Assembly: GCF_045635475.1 (NCBI RefSeq)
Contig: NZ_JBJGXI010000042.1
Location: forward strand, 1 to 47,887
DNA: 47,887 nucleotides
Direction of reading: 5' to 3'
Origin: JBJGXI01 sp045635475
GTDB taxonomy: Bacteria; Bacillota; Bacilli; Bacillales; Amphibacillaceae
Shown here: one piece after another, positions 7,975 to 18,200 of the stretch
How positions within the stretch are numbered: the stretch's first letter is position 1
Layout of the letters: every line of letters begins with the position of its first letter
The notes under the pieces: generated by a model
What the model was told of the DNA's origin: nothing
What the model saw: only the letters and a program-made list of their open reading frames with translations
The model's database searches: none
Translations under genes and position numbers: made by a program

Positions 7975-8688
7975 TTAGCCTCCTAAAAAAATCATTTGTA
8001 TTTGTTGCTCAAATTGCTCTAATCTTCTTTCTAATTCTGCAGGGTCTACACTGTATTGCATGACGACCGCAAAGGTGTTAATGCCCATGTGCGCAATAAT
8101 CGGCACAATAATCCGTTTTGTTTGTACATAGAGAAAGGCAAACACCATACCCATGCTTGTGTAAATTAGAATATGTGGATTATCGTTATGAACGAGTCCG
8201 AAAATTAACGCGGACGCCAGAGCAGCGATGATAAAGTTTGTCCGTTTATAAATACTACCAAAAATAATTTTACGGAAAATCAGTTCCTCCAATACAGGAG
8301 CAAATACAGTAACAACAATGATGAAGATTGGTGCTGTTCGGGCAATGTCCATGATGTTGCTGGTGTTTTGTGAACCAGGTTCAATATGTAAAATATATGT
8401 TTCAATTAGTATAGAGGCAATTTGTGCACTATAAGCAAGTAGCATGCCGAGTAAAGCCCATAAGGCAATTGTACCAATTTCACTGCTGCTACGCATATCA
8501 ACTTGCTTCATGTCTTCCCGTAACAAATAAATAATTACAGCAAGTCCAACACCAAAACTAATAACACTCCAAACACCAGAAGCAAAAATTGGGTCTATAT
8601 CGTATATCCTGATAAACGGAATAATCAAAGCACCGGACATCTGCATGGCGATATAAGTTAGAATTACGTACCAATATCTTTTCGGCAA
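7975..8688 (-). CDS. ydiL: CPBP-family intramembrane metalloprotease YdiL
   Basis: 237-residue integral membrane protein of the CPBP (CaaX protease and bacteriocin-processing, Abi) family. The conserved motifs are present: EELIFRK with E134, E135 and R139; H167 in FGLVHND; and H200 in IAHMGIN. These are the expected zinc ligands and catalytic residues of this membrane-embedded protease. Six or more hydrophobic segments are seen. The start is a TTG with AAGGAG about 10 nt upstream, so the exact first residue is uncertain. Substrate unknown. It is adjacent to ydiK and divergent from groESL, as in B. subtilis. Confidence 0.85.
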   Translation of the reverse strand: MPKRYWYVILTYIAMQMSGALIIPFIRIYDIDPIFASGVWSVISFGVGLAVIIYLLREDMKQVDMRSSSEIGTIALWALLGMLLAYSAQIASILIETYILHIEPGSQNTSNIMDIARTAPIFIIVVTVFAPVLEELIFRKIIFGSIYKRTNFIIAALASALIFGLVHNDNPHILIYTSMGMVFAFLYVQTKRIIVPIIAHMGINTFAVVMQYSVDPAELERRLEQFEQQIQMIFLGG

Positions 8689-8807
8689 AAAGCAACGACT
8701 CCTTTTAAAATTAATTGCATCAATTGTATTATTGTACGTATTTTATATCAATTTTAGAATAGACTCGTATAGGAAGTCCACTATTTTAACGAAAACCTTA
8801 TTTTAAG

Positions 8808-8978
8808 AGGTTGTTCAAAAATCACAATGATTACTCAAGTAGCCGATAGAGATTGAAGATTGGATCTAGCCGAAAAATCCGTTCCTCACGTAGGTTCTGT
8901 CTACGCTCCGGTCCTCTTTTTTTAGCTTCATCCATTCTTCACGGTGCTAAAAACGGACCTTTTTGAATACGCACTTTA
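8808..8978. repeat. Probable dispersed intergenic repeat (MITE-like)
   Basis: The segment opens with AGGTTGTTCAAAAA and closes with TTTTTGAATACGCA, so TTCAAAAA/TTTTTGAA form inverted ends. Internally it has a hairpin of CACGTAG facing CTACGCTC. This composition (TTGTTCAAAAA ends with a CACGTAG...CTACG core) resembles short dispersed repeats I remember from Virgibacillus and Oceanobacillus genomes. Only one copy lies in this window, so the assignment rests on recall and the inverted ends. Confidence 0.45.
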
Positions 8979-9124
8979 AGGAAAGTAGAGAAAGGTGAAT
9001 AAAGTATAGTTGCTTTAGGCGAAACTTGTAAACAAGCTATAAAAAGCGGTTGCTAGAAATGTCGAAAAAAAATTAATCAGACTGCTTGCAAATTAAGATA
9101 GAATTCATTATTATAATAGTTGTG

Positions 9125-9151
9125 TTAGCACTCTAACTTAGTGAGTGCTAA
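9125..9151 (+). promoter_or_regulatory. CIRCE operator (HrcA) of groESL
   Basis: Perfect TTAGCACTC-N9-GAGTGCTAA inverted repeat 44 bp upstream of groES. A TATAAT at 9112-9117 directly upstream is the likely -10 element; the -35 is less clear (TTGCAA at 9086-9091 is 20 bp away). HrcA binding here represses groESL until heat shock. Confidence 0.97.
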
Positions 9152-9195
9152 AAATAAAAAAGAACAATCGAATACTATTAAGGAGGTTTTAAAAC

Positions 9196-9480
9196 ATGTT
9201 AAAGCCACTAGGTGATCGTGTCATTATTGAAGTTGTAGAGAAAGAAGAACAAACGTCAAGCGGTATTGTACTTCCTGACTCTGCAAAGGAAAAACCACAA
9301 GAAGGTAAAGTTGTTGCTGTTGGATCTGGACGTGTGTTTGACAATGGAGAAAAAGTAGCACTTGAAGTTGAAGAAGGTAATGTTGTGGTTTACTCCAAGT
9401 TTGCTGGAACAGAAGTAAAGTATGAAGGTAAAGAATACTTAATTCTTCGTGAGAGTGACATCTTAGCTATCGTTGGTTAA
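9196..9480 (+). CDS. groES: Co-chaperonin GroES (Hsp10)
   Basis: 94-residue lid of the GroEL folding chamber. MLKPLGDRVIIE at the start, the mobile-loop stretch KEEQTSSGIVLPDSAKEKPQEG and the C-terminal ESDILAIVG are canonical. AAGGAGG lies 8 nt upstream of the ATG. It is first in the heat-shock operon under CIRCE control and is followed by groEL after 59 bp. Confidence 0.98.
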   Translation: MLKPLGDRVIIEVVEKEEQTSSGIVLPDSAKEKPQEGKVVAVGSGRVFDNGEKVALEVEEGNVVVYSKFAGTEVKYEGKEYLILRESDILAIVG

Positions 9481-9539
9481 GTTTGCGAAGGACAATCCAT
9501 TTATATCATAAAATGAGTACGTTAAGGAGGACTTTTTAA

Positions 9540-11171
9540 ATGGCTAAAGAAATCAAGTTTAGTGAAGAAGCTCGCCGTGCTATGCTACGTGGTGTAGACA
9601 CGCTTGCGAACGCTGTAAAAGTTACTTTAGGACCAAAAGGACGTAACGTCGTATTAGATAAAAAATACGGTTCACCACTAATTACTAATGATGGTGTAAC
9701 AATTGCAAAAGAAATTGAATTAGAAGATCATTTCGAAAACATGGGTGCACAGCTTGTATCTGAAGTTGCATCAAAAACAAACGATGTAGCTGGTGACGGT
9801 ACAACTACGGCAACAGTATTAGCACAAGCAATGATTCGTGAAGGTTTGAAAAACGTTGCATCTGGTGCAAACCCTGTTGGTGTACGCCGTGGTATCGAGA
9901 AAGCAGTTGAGGTTGCTATTAAATCTCTTCGCGAAATCTCTAAGCCAATCGAAAGTAAAGAATCAATCGCACAAGTTGCTGCCATCTCTTCTGGTGATGA
10001 CGAAGTAGGTCAATTAATTGCAGAAGCAATGGAGCGCGTTGGTAACGATGGCGTTATTACAATCGAAGAATCTAAAGGCTTCTCTACTGAACTAGAAGTA
10101 GTAGAAGGTATGCAGTTCGACCGTGGATATGCATCTCCATACATGGTTACAGACCAAGATAAAATGGAAGCAGTACTAGAAGATCCATATATCCTAATTA
10201 CAGATAAAAAGATCGCTAGCATTCAAGAAGTACTTCCTGTATTAGAGAAAGTTGTTCAACAAAGCCGTCCACTTCTATTAATCGCTGAGGACGTAGAAGG
10301 CGAAGCATTAGCTACATTAGTAGTAAACAAACTTCGTGGAACATTCAATGCAGTAGCTGTTAAAGCTCCTGGATTCGGTGATCGTCGTAAAGCAATGCTA
10401 GAAGACATTGCAACACTTACAGGTGGTCAAGTAATCACTGAAGATCTTGGATTAGAGCTTAAGAGCACTACAATGGAACAATTAGGCCGCGCTTCTAAAG
10501 TTGTTGTTACAAAAGAACACACAACTGTTGTAGAAGGCGCTGGTAATCCAGAACAAATCGCATCACGTGTTGCACAAATCCGTGCGCAATCAGAAGAAAC
10601 AACTTCTGAATTCGATAAAGAAAAATTACAAGAACGTCTAGCAAAACTTTCTGGCGGTGTTGCCGTAGTTAAAGTTGGCGCAGCAACAGAAACAGAATTA
10701 AAAGAACGTAAACTACGTATCGAAGACGCATTGAACTCTACACGTGCGGCTGTACAAGAAGGTATTGTAGCTGGTGGTGGTACTGCACTAGTAAATATCT
10801 ACAACAACGTAGCAGGATTAGATCTTACTGGTGACGAAGCAACTGGTGCAAACATCGTACTTCGTGCATTAGAAGAACCAGTTCGCCAAATCGCTCATAA
10901 CGCTGGCCTAGAAGGTTCTATCATCGTAGAACGTCTAAAAGGCGAAGCAGTAGGCGTTGGTTTCAACGCAGCAACTGGCGAATGGGTAAACATGGTAGAA
11001 GCAGGAATCGTGGATCCAACAAAAGTTACACGTTCCGCACTTCAAAACGCAGCATCTGTTGCAGCTATGTTCCTAACTACAGAGGCTGTAGTAGCTGATT
11101 TACCTGAGCCAGAAGGTTCTGCTCAAATGCCTGATATGGGCGGTATGGGTGGCATGGGCGGCATGATGTGA
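9540..11171 (+). CDS. groEL: Chaperonin GroEL (Hsp60)
   Basis: 543-residue ATP-dependent chaperonin. The ATP site GDGTTTATVLAQ is present, as are VKVTLGPKGRNVVLDKKYG near the N terminus and the C-terminal GGM repeat tail (MGGMGGMGGMM). AAGGAGG lies 7 nt upstream of the ATG. The very end of the gene (11156-11169) is the 14-bp core that recurs at 37183 and 42653, so the coding 3' end doubles as an attachment site for the two islands downstream. The gene itself is intact. Confidence 0.98.
   Translation: MAKEIKFSEEARRAMLRGVDTLANAVKVTLGPKGRNVVLDKKYGSPLITNDGVTIAKEIELEDHFENMGAQLVSEVASKTNDVAGDGTTTATVLAQAMIREGLKNVASGANPVGVRRGIEKAVEVAIKSLREISKPIESKESIAQVAAISSGDDEVGQLIAEAMERVGNDGVITIEESKGFSTELEVVEGMQFDRGYASPYMVTDQDKMEAVLEDPYILITDKKIASIQEVLPVLEKVVQQSRPLLLIAEDVEGEALATLVVNKLRGTFNAVAVKAPGFGDRRKAMLEDIATLTGGQVITEDLGLELKSTTMEQLGRASKVVVTKEHTTVVEGAGNPEQIASRVAQIRAQSEETTSEFDKEKLQERLAKLSGGVAVVKVGAATETELKERKLRIEDALNSTRAAVQEGIVAGGGTALVNIYNNVAGLDLTGDEATGANIVLRALEEPVRQIAHNAGLEGSIIVERLKGEAVGVGFNAATGEWVNMVEAGIVDPTKVTRSALQNAASVAAMFLTTEAVVADLPEPEGSAQMPDMGGMGGMGGMM
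11156..11169 (+). repeat. Attachment-site core, left copy (in groEL 3' end)
   Basis: GGGCGGCATGATGT covers the last codons of groEL. It is identical to 37183-37196 and 42653-42666. In this left copy the sequence upstream is groEL and the sequence downstream is island 1, as expected for attL of an element that integrates at a gene's 3' end. The groEL 3' end is a known attachment site for some staphylococcal pathogenicity islands (established knowledge). Confidence 0.8.
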
Positions 11172-11210
11172 TGACCGCTCAATCCCTTGAAATGCTAAGA
11201 TAGATATAAA

Positions 11211-11257
11211 AGAGGCTTCTCACTAGTTGATTAAACTTTTGAGAAGCCTCTTTTTTT
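11211..11257 (+). terminator. Terminator after groEL (copy 1 of 3)
   Basis: 12-bp perfect stem AGAGGCTTCTCA (11211-11222) with TGAGAAGCCTCT (11240-11251), followed by T7. The same hairpin with nearly the same loop recurs at 37273 and 42745, each time just after an attachment core. Confidence 0.93.
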
Positions 11258-11811
11258 ATGTGCTAGTTAAAACCATAAGTATAAAAACAACTTCATCATA
11301 TAATCGACAAGATACTGCATTTCACGGGTGGTGACAGGTAACCGATTTATGTTTGTAGTCACTGTTGCATGAGATGCATAAAACGAAACATGATCTATAA
11401 ATGTATTTTCAATTATCATATCTACTAGAAAATATTTTAGTCCTATTGCTCTAAATACTCAACCATTTTTGAACCAAGAATAGCTGACAAACCATTACTT
11501 TTTGAACGTCATAATAATAGGTCCTATTCAAGCATCCCTGCGTAAAACAACTGGCTATCCATGCATCAAATCCCGTTTTCCGATTTATTCTTTTTTTAGT
11601 TTGAGCTGTCGTATAACTCCTAGACATTTTCTATGAAGGTTATCGCATGAATAAACAAGTCTAAAAATGTGTGGAATCTTTGGCGATTACAGTAAACCAC
11701 ATTGACCATATCCACTCTTTAAAATATACTGAAACCATTAACATTAAACATAAAAGTGAACATACTTATTATCAATAGATATGGGTTATGCAACTAGAGA
11801 GGAGCTGTGAC
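11258..11811. other. 554-bp intergenic stretch at the left end of island 1
   Basis: No gene recognised. AT-rich, with short broken frames on both strands. A minus-strand fragment near 11280-11340 reads PVTTREMQYLVDYMMKLF and may be a gene relic, but I cannot name it. No integrase or excisionase is seen here, although this is where one could be expected. Confidence 0.6.
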
Positions 11812-13752
11812 TTGAGTTGGTCAAAGAATCTATTTATATTGGTCACGGTTGTTTTAATTATTGGTTTGGTCGCCTATTATTGGAACGTTTTAAATGAAGA
11901 TACTGTAGTCAAAAGAGGAGAGGTTAACCTCTCGCAATCAGAATTTTTTGAGAAAGGGTACATTGAACTAAATGGAGAATGGGAGTTTTACTGGCGAGAA
12001 TTGTTAGAACCTAAAGATTTCGAGCAACAAAATGAAGATATAGATTATACACTTGTTCCAGGAAATTGGAGTCGAGATCTTCATGGTAATCAGTATGAAA
12101 ATAAAGGTTTTGCGACTTACCGAATGGTAATAAATGATATTCCTGATGACATATATTTCGGCTTTAAAAAATCAAATATTCGTAATGCCAGTAAAGTCTA
12201 CATAAATGGAGAAGTCGTTTTAGAAGATGGGCATGTTTCAAAATCCTTGGAAGGTAGTATCCCAGGGAATAATTCGGACATTACTTATTTTGAATTGCAT
12301 GATGAAACGGCGGAAATTATTATCCAAGCGTCTAATCATGAATATATCGTAGGTGGTATTTCCAGACCACTTCTATTTGGTTTGCAACAAGATTTAGTAA
12401 GGCATCAACAACAAAATATTATGTTTGAATTTGCTATGATATTAGTAGTGTTTATGGTCGGTGTATTTTATATTATTTTATTCTTTACAAGCAGATACTA
12501 CCGTAGGATGGAACCCGCAACTTTTGTGCTAGCGCTAAGTTGCTTATGCTTTGGTGCTATGGGGAGTATGTATAGTGAACGAATTATTACCGTTATGTTT
12601 CCAGACCTCACATTGAATACAACCTTCCGATTTGGTCACATCGTCAGTGCTTTATCAGTTATATTTGTGTTGAATGTTGTTAATAAAATTAATGATGATT
12701 TTCTGTCGAACCGCATGAAATCTATTATCTCGGTCATGTTTGGTGTTTTCATTATTTTTGTATTAACCTTACCGCTGGAAGTGTATTTGAGCACATTAAC
12801 TTTTTATATGATTTTCGTCGTCGGTGTATTTTTATGGATTTGGATAAAAGTCTTCCTTACGTTCTTTAAAAAACAAGATAAGGGAATGAAACAAATTGAG
12901 CATGTCACACTTATTGTTGCAATATTTTCTGTATTTTTATTTTGGTTTGATGTTATGCTCTATAGTTTTGGCATTAAAGCAGATATGAAAATTGCTTTTT
13001 TGTGCATGGCGATTTTTAGCCTCGCAATAGCCTCGCTACTAATTTATCGTTATACCCTTTACTACAAAAAAAGTGAAGAGCTCTCGATAGAATTACTTCA
13101 AACCTTAGAAGTATTAACTGAGAAATCTAATCAGGTTAAGGAAAATGAATTAGCGTTTTTACAAGCTCAAATTAAACCGCATTTTTTGTTTAATGCCTTA
13201 AATGTGATATCTTCTATGATATTAAAGCGTTCAGACCAAGCATACGAGCTAGTTTTATCATTGAGCGATTATTTGCGTGCGAAATTTGATTTTTATAATA
13301 AAGAGAAATGGATCAGTATTAGAGATGAATTAGGTTTCATCTATTCCTATCTTGATATCGAACAGGCTCGTTTTGAAGAACGATTAAAGGTGGACGTTCA
13401 GTTGAACGATGATATAGATTTTGTTGTGCCTCCATTATTAATTCAACCGTTAGTTGAAAATGCTATAAGGCACGGTGTCAATATGAAAAAAGAAGGAGGC
13501 ACTGTCTCCATTCATATTACCAAAATAACACAAGGTCATCTGATCAAGGTAAGTGATGATGGAGTAGGAATGACTAGAGAAAAGATACGAGATATATTAG
13601 ATCAAGCATTTTCAAATAAGGATGGAATTGGATTGCAAAATATTCAAAATCGTATGCATCGTTTATTCGGGAAGGGATTACAAATTGAGAGTTCACTAGG
13701 AGAAGGAACAACGATTTCAGTAATAATACCTGATCGGAGGATATCAAATTGA
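11812..13752 (+). CDS. 7TM-type sensor histidine kinase (LytS/YehU-like)
   Basis: Membrane kinase. One N-terminal membrane segment (about residues 5-25) is followed by an extracytoplasmic beta-rich domain (about 35-205, with LNGEWEFYW and VPGNWSR typical of the 7TMR-DISM / carbohydrate-binding-like fold). Seven hydrophobic segments follow (about 205-405), then a His_kinase domain (LQAQIKPHFLFNALN, phospho-acceptor H457) and a HATPase domain (LVENAIRHG, DDGVGM, GIGLQNIQNR). An ATG at 11788 is in frame but lacks a ribosome site. TTG 11812 has AGAGAGGAG 8 nt upstream and is preferred (646 residues). It overlaps the response regulator gene by 4 bp and probably senses an envelope or carbohydrate signal for the adhesin downstream. 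Confidence 0.88.
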   Translation: MSWSKNLFILVTVVLIIGLVAYYWNVLNEDTVVKRGEVNLSQSEFFEKGYIELNGEWEFYWRELLEPKDFEQQNEDIDYTLVPGNWSRDLHGNQYENKGFATYRMVINDIPDDIYFGFKKSNIRNASKVYINGEVVLEDGHVSKSLEGSIPGNNSDITYFELHDETAEIIIQASNHEYIVGGISRPLLFGLQQDLVRHQQQNIMFEFAMILVVFMVGVFYIILFFTSRYYRRMEPATFVLALSCLCFGAMGSMYSERIITVMFPDLTLNTTFRFGHIVSALSVIFVLNVVNKINDDFLSNRMKSIISVMFGVFIIFVLTLPLEVYLSTLTFYMIFVVGVFLWIWIKVFLTFFKKQDKGMKQIEHVTLIVAIFSVFLFWFDVMLYSFGIKADMKIAFLCMAIFSLAIASLLIYRYTLYYKKSEELSIELLQTLEVLTEKSNQVKENELAFLQAQIKPHFLFNALNVISSMILKRSDQAYELVLSLSDYLRAKFDFYNKEKWISIRDELGFIYSYLDIEQARFEERLKVDVQLNDDIDFVVPPLLIQPLVENAIRHGVNMKKEGGTVSIHITKITQGHLIKVSDDGVGMTREKIRDILDQAFSNKDGIGLQNIQNRMHRLFGKGLQIESSLGEGTTISVIIPDRRISN

Positions 13753-14894
13753 AAATACTCATGATTGACGATGAACGAATGGCCATGGAGCATCTAAAAA
13801 CAATTCTTGAAAAAAGTCAGCAAGTGGAAGTTAATGACTTAGCAACTTTTGTATCACCAAGCGACGCTTTACAGTGGGCTCACACAGAGCAAGCTGATAT
13901 AGCGTTTGTGGATATTGAAATTCCGGAAATGAATGGATTGGTTTTAGCAGAAAAATTGAAAACCATTCAGCCTCATCTGGAGGTTATATTTGTCACAGCT
14001 TTTGAAGAATATGCGGTGGAAGCATTTAAACTATATGCGTTAGATTATTTGCTTAAACCAGTCCGCCCTGAGCGAATGTTAACGACATTAAATCGAATCT
14101 ATACTAGATTGGAAGAGAAAAAGTCGATGGCAAAATCTTTTGAAAAGGTTATCATTCATTTATTAGGAAACTTGACCATTCAAAAAGGAGATCAGGATAT
14201 TGATTTGAAATGGCGTTCTGGTAGAGTTAAGGAGTTATTTGCTCTTTTGTTGCATTTCCGCCAGCAACCGATTTCTAAATTCGATATTATTGATTATATT
14301 TGGCCGGATTTTTCAGATAAGAAAGCTTTTACTCACTTAAATATGACCATTTATCGCTTGCGGCAATTATTACAAACACATCAATTGAATATAGTGATTA
14401 AATTTCAAGATGAATCCTATCAATTAAGTTCAGGAGCAGCGATTGTGGTTGACGTTGATCAATGGTATGAACATTTAAAACAATATCCTACTGTGACATC
14501 AGTTAACATCAAAGCATGTATAGACGCTCTGCATTTAAAACAGGGACGCTATATGCAGAATCTGGATTATAATTGGGCAGATAATGAACAAGCCTATCTT
14601 GAAAAAAGTTATACAAATCGATTAATGGACATCGCTCGCTTTTTGGCAGAATCAAAGCAATATGATGAGGCTATTAAGTATTATGAACAAGCATTTCAAT
14701 TAAATAGCTATGATCAGCAAATAATGATCGAGTTATTCCAGTTGTATGCTCTAAAACATCGCAATGCCGATATTGAAAGATTCTATCAAGAGGTCAAGTA
14801 TATCTATCAAAAGGAGCTTGTAACTCCAATGAGTAAGAAGATAGAACGTTGGTACCGAAATTGGCAAAAAAAGCTGAATAAATCTATATATTAA
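13749..14894 (+). CDS. Response regulator with OmpR-type wHTH and BTAD (SARP-like)
   Basis: 381 residues. The receiver domain (1-120) has phospho-acceptor D55 in FVDIEIPEMNG and K105-type LLKPVRP. An OmpR/SARP winged helix follows (about 130-225, WRSGRVKELFALLLHFR and FTHLNMTIYRLRQLL). The C-terminal bacterial transcriptional activator domain (about 235-375, YMQNLDYNWADNEQAYLEK) is TPR-like. The start is TTG, overlapping the kinase stop (TTGA), with CGGAGGATATC upstream. Receiver-BTAD regulators are a known but minority architecture in Bacillales. SARP-type proteins bind direct repeats with 11-bp period, and such repeats precede the adhesin gene 250 bp downstream, which is the likely target. 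Confidence 0.88.
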   Translation: MKILMIDDERMAMEHLKTILEKSQQVEVNDLATFVSPSDALQWAHTEQADIAFVDIEIPEMNGLVLAEKLKTIQPHLEVIFVTAFEEYAVEAFKLYALDYLLKPVRPERMLTTLNRIYTRLEEKKSMAKSFEKVIIHLLGNLTIQKGDQDIDLKWRSGRVKELFALLLHFRQQPISKFDIIDYIWPDFSDKKAFTHLNMTIYRLRQLLQTHQLNIVIKFQDESYQLSSGAAIVVDVDQWYEHLKQYPTVTSVNIKACIDALHLKQGRYMQNLDYNWADNEQAYLEKSYTNRLMDIARFLAESKQYDEAIKYYEQAFQLNSYDQQIMIELFQLYALKHRNADIERFYQEVKYIYQKELVTPMSKKIERWYRNWQKKLNKSIY

Positions 14895-14901
14895 ATTTAC
14901 A

Positions 14902-14938
14902 ATGTAGTCCTTTGGTTATAGGGGGCTATATTTTTTTT
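14902..14938 (+). terminator. Terminator of the kinase-regulator operon
   Basis: TGTAGTCC (14903-14910) pairs, with G-T wobbles, to GGGCTATA (14923-14930) and eight T follow. The adhesin is therefore probably transcribed from its own promoter. Confidence 0.72.
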
Positions 14939-14972
14939 GAACAAAATTATCGGATTCTTTCCCCTTACTTAA

Positions 14973-15083
14973 TCAATTTCAAAATACTAATTTCGAGCTA
15001 TTTGAAACTACATTTAGTCTAATTGATTCGTTTTCTAACTGTATGTAGTTTCAAATAGATGTGTAAGGTGATTATGAAATTGA
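14973..15083 (+). repeat. Palindromic repeat element, copy 1
   Basis: 111 bp bounded by TCAATTTCA (14973-14981) and TGAAATTGA (15075-15083). A perfect 16-bp inner inverted repeat (14998-15013 with 15043-15058, CTATTTGAAACTACAT) can form a long hairpin. The outer ends and the GTGTAAG...ATTATGAAATT right arm recur at 43159-43271 and, inverted, at 44498-44607. It looks like a non-autonomous (MITE-like) or structured intergenic element. Confidence 0.7.
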
Positions 15084-15126
15084 CTCTACTATGATTATTA
15101 TTCCAATTATATATGAGTTCTGTAGG

Positions 15127-15172
15127 AACATAGACTTATGTTAAGTCTATGTTAAGTGCAAATAATTATAAT
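15127..15172 (+). promoter_or_regulatory. Operator/promoter region of the adhesin gene
   Basis: AACATAGACTTA (15127-15138) and TAAGTCTATGTT (15142-15153) form a perfect 12-bp inverted repeat around TGT. Overlapping it, ATGTTAAGT occurs at 15138-15146 and 15149-15157, an 11-bp-period direct repeat. A TATAAT follows at 15167-15172 without a good -35, as expected for an activated promoter. The 11-bp period and position just upstream of the -10 fit a SARP/OmpR-type activator such as the neighbouring BTAD regulator (inference). Three TGTAG units at 10-bp spacing (15176, 15186, 15196) follow in the leader. Confidence 0.6.
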
Positions 15173-15240
15173 TACTGTAGAAAAATGTAGAAAAATGTAG
15201 AAATCTACAAGTACTTACATAATGAATTTGGAGGGTTTTT

Positions 15241-18200
15241 ATGAACAGGCAACATAGAAAACAGTGGAACAAATGGATTAGCGTGTGGCTTATTTTTGGA
15301 TTATTTCTTTCGATGATGCCAATTATACCAAATCAAGCAGAGGCAGCAACGTTTGACCCAATTACGATTGCACAGGGTGATGATAGTTTGGGTATTAATG
15401 ATCAATTTGATCCTAGCTTTTGGAATGTTGGTTATGATGCTAGCATTTCTTCAGACCTAGACCGTATTCAATTAACACCTCCAGCTAAGGGGAAGAAAGG
15501 TTTTGCCTATTTCAATGATAGTATTCGTTTAAGTGAAGACTTATCATTTAATGCGAAATATACGTTTGAAATTTCGGAATCAGACAAGTTTGGTGCAGAT
15601 GGTATTGCTTTTGTTATACAAGCGGATAGCAATACAGCGGGTGCTGAAGGTGAAGGGATGGGATATAGTGGTATTGATCCTAGTGTTGTTGTGGAAATAG
15701 ATACCTATGAAAACCCAGGAATTGACCCATCAGCAAGCCACATTGCAATTATGGAAAATGGAGATTATACCAATCATTTAGCTTCTAAAGATCTAGGAGT
15801 TATTGATCAAGATACAAACTTATACTCCGTGTGGGTTGATTACACTGCGGGTAATATGAAAGTTTATTTTGCAAAAGATTCAGATGGGAATACAACAAAA
15901 CCATCAGATCCATATCTAGATCAAGCTATTGACTTGCAAGATGTTTTTGGCAATACGCAAGATGTTTTTGTTGGATTTTCATCCGCAACAGGTGGTTCCT
16001 ACTCGAAACATGAAATTTTAGGTGTGTTTTTTGATAGTGAGTATACATCATCTGGTATTAAAGAAAATGATAGTTATAAGCAAGAACCTAAACCAGAAGC
16101 ACCTACAGATATGACGGTTACTAAAACAAAGGATGAAGCACTAACTGTTACCCCTAAAGAAGGGAAGGACTATGTATTTTATGAAGATGAAACAGCTGTA
16201 AAACCACTGGGATCTGGTTCCTCTTTTACCATCGATGCAAGCATGAATACGGATGGAAAAACGTATTATTATTCTATAATCGAAAATGGTGTACAGAGTG
16301 AAAGAGCAGCAATTGATGTGGAAATTGCATCAGAACAGGTCGGAATCTCATTAAATGAAGAATCTAGTGAAGAAGGTAAATTTTTTTTTAAAGATTTAAC
16401 TGTCAAGGGTTCGGCTATTAAAACGATTTTAATTAGTTTTAATAAAGCAGTGTCGGAAAATGACAAGATCATTCTGCCAGCTTCTCCAGCTGGCTTTACC
16501 GTTTCAGATAGCTCTAAGGCAAACAATTATACTAAACGTATTAACCTATCTGAATCTGTGACAACAACGGATGTTCAAAATTACTTGCAAGAGGTTGCTT
16601 ATCAACTGGAAAGTGGTGAACAATCGGTCCAAGTAGTTCTCACTTCAGAAGATGTTCAGTATGATACATATTATAGTATTGATACAGAACATTATTATCA
16701 GTATGTGACGGATAAAGTGTCATGGACAGATGCCTATCAGAAAGCGAAAGATATGAATTATATGGGGCGAACTGGCTATCTTGCGACTATCATGAGTAAA
16801 GAGGAAGATATTTATGTTAATTCTCTTTCCGGTGGAGAGGTAGGTTGGCTTGGTGGTGCAATTTTAAAACCGACTTCTGATCAAAAGGTAAATGCGTCAG
16901 GAGGAACGGAAGGTGCGCTTTTGTATTATGAAGGGTTTGATACAGATCAAACCACTGATGCATGGTATTGGATGAATGGCCCAGAAATAGGTACGAAATT
17001 TTATGCAAGTACAGGTACAAGAGATACAGAGAATAACTTTGATAAACCTGTTGCTGACTTGGATGATTCATCACTAGAAAAAGGCTACTATTTTAATTGG
17101 GGAGAAAAAGAAGGTTGGGAAGACCAATCAACTAAACAAGACAAAAATGATTGGCGTGAACCAAATACACAAATTGGGCCCAATGAGGATAGCCTAAGTG
17201 GGACAGACATTCCAGCTAATAAGCGCGAAATGGTTCTCTCAACACTAAGTGACCCTTCCTTGGATCGTGTCAGTAGACAAGGCACAGATTTTTGGTGGAA
17301 TGATCGTCCAAACAATCCAACCAACAGTTCAACCTGGGATGCAAAAGGATATTTTGTTGAATTCGGAAATTTACCAGTTGGGGAGAACAGTGAGACAACT
17401 GTAACAACTTTCGCGTCTGATACTTCGATGTTATATTTACCTAAACCAGATGCACCGAGTCCAATAACGATTACGAAAGATATAGATCAAGCCTATACCG
17501 TAACACCGGAACCTGGTCCTACCTATTATTTTTATGAAAATGATACGGATACTGAAGCAATTTCGAGTGGATCTGAATTTATAATTGATAGCAATATGAA
17601 TACGAATGAAAAGCGTTATTATTATTCTGTGAAAGAAAATGGGATTGAAAGTGATCGAGCCTATATTGAGGTATTAATTGATGATGAAGTTATGGAGGAA
17701 GATATCGGGATTAAAACCTCAGACGGAATAACGAATTATACTTCTGGTGTTGTAATTGACCTAAATTTAGAAATTGAAATGAAAAGTTATGAAGCTCTAG
17801 ATTGTGCCTCCATTATAATTAATGATTTTGAATTAGGTGATTCACTCATTTTTAGTAATCAGAATGGTATTTCTGGTAGTTATAATGAGGATAATGGTGT
17901 TTTAACACTTAGTGGTGAAGCGTCCGTTGAACAATATGAAGATGCGCTTCAATCGATTACATTTGATACGACAGAAATAGAATCCACACAACGCCAAATA
18001 TCCTTTACGATTGGTAAGGCATTATATTTTGATCCAACACAGCATTTTTATGAGTTTGTAGCAGCAGAGGGCATTTCATGGCAGGATGCAAAAACGGCTG
18101 CTTCTAAAAAAAGTTTTTATGGTAGAGAAGGATACTTGGCTACCGTTACATCGGCAGAAGAAAATAATTTTGTGACAGAAAAATCAAGAGGAGCTGGCTG

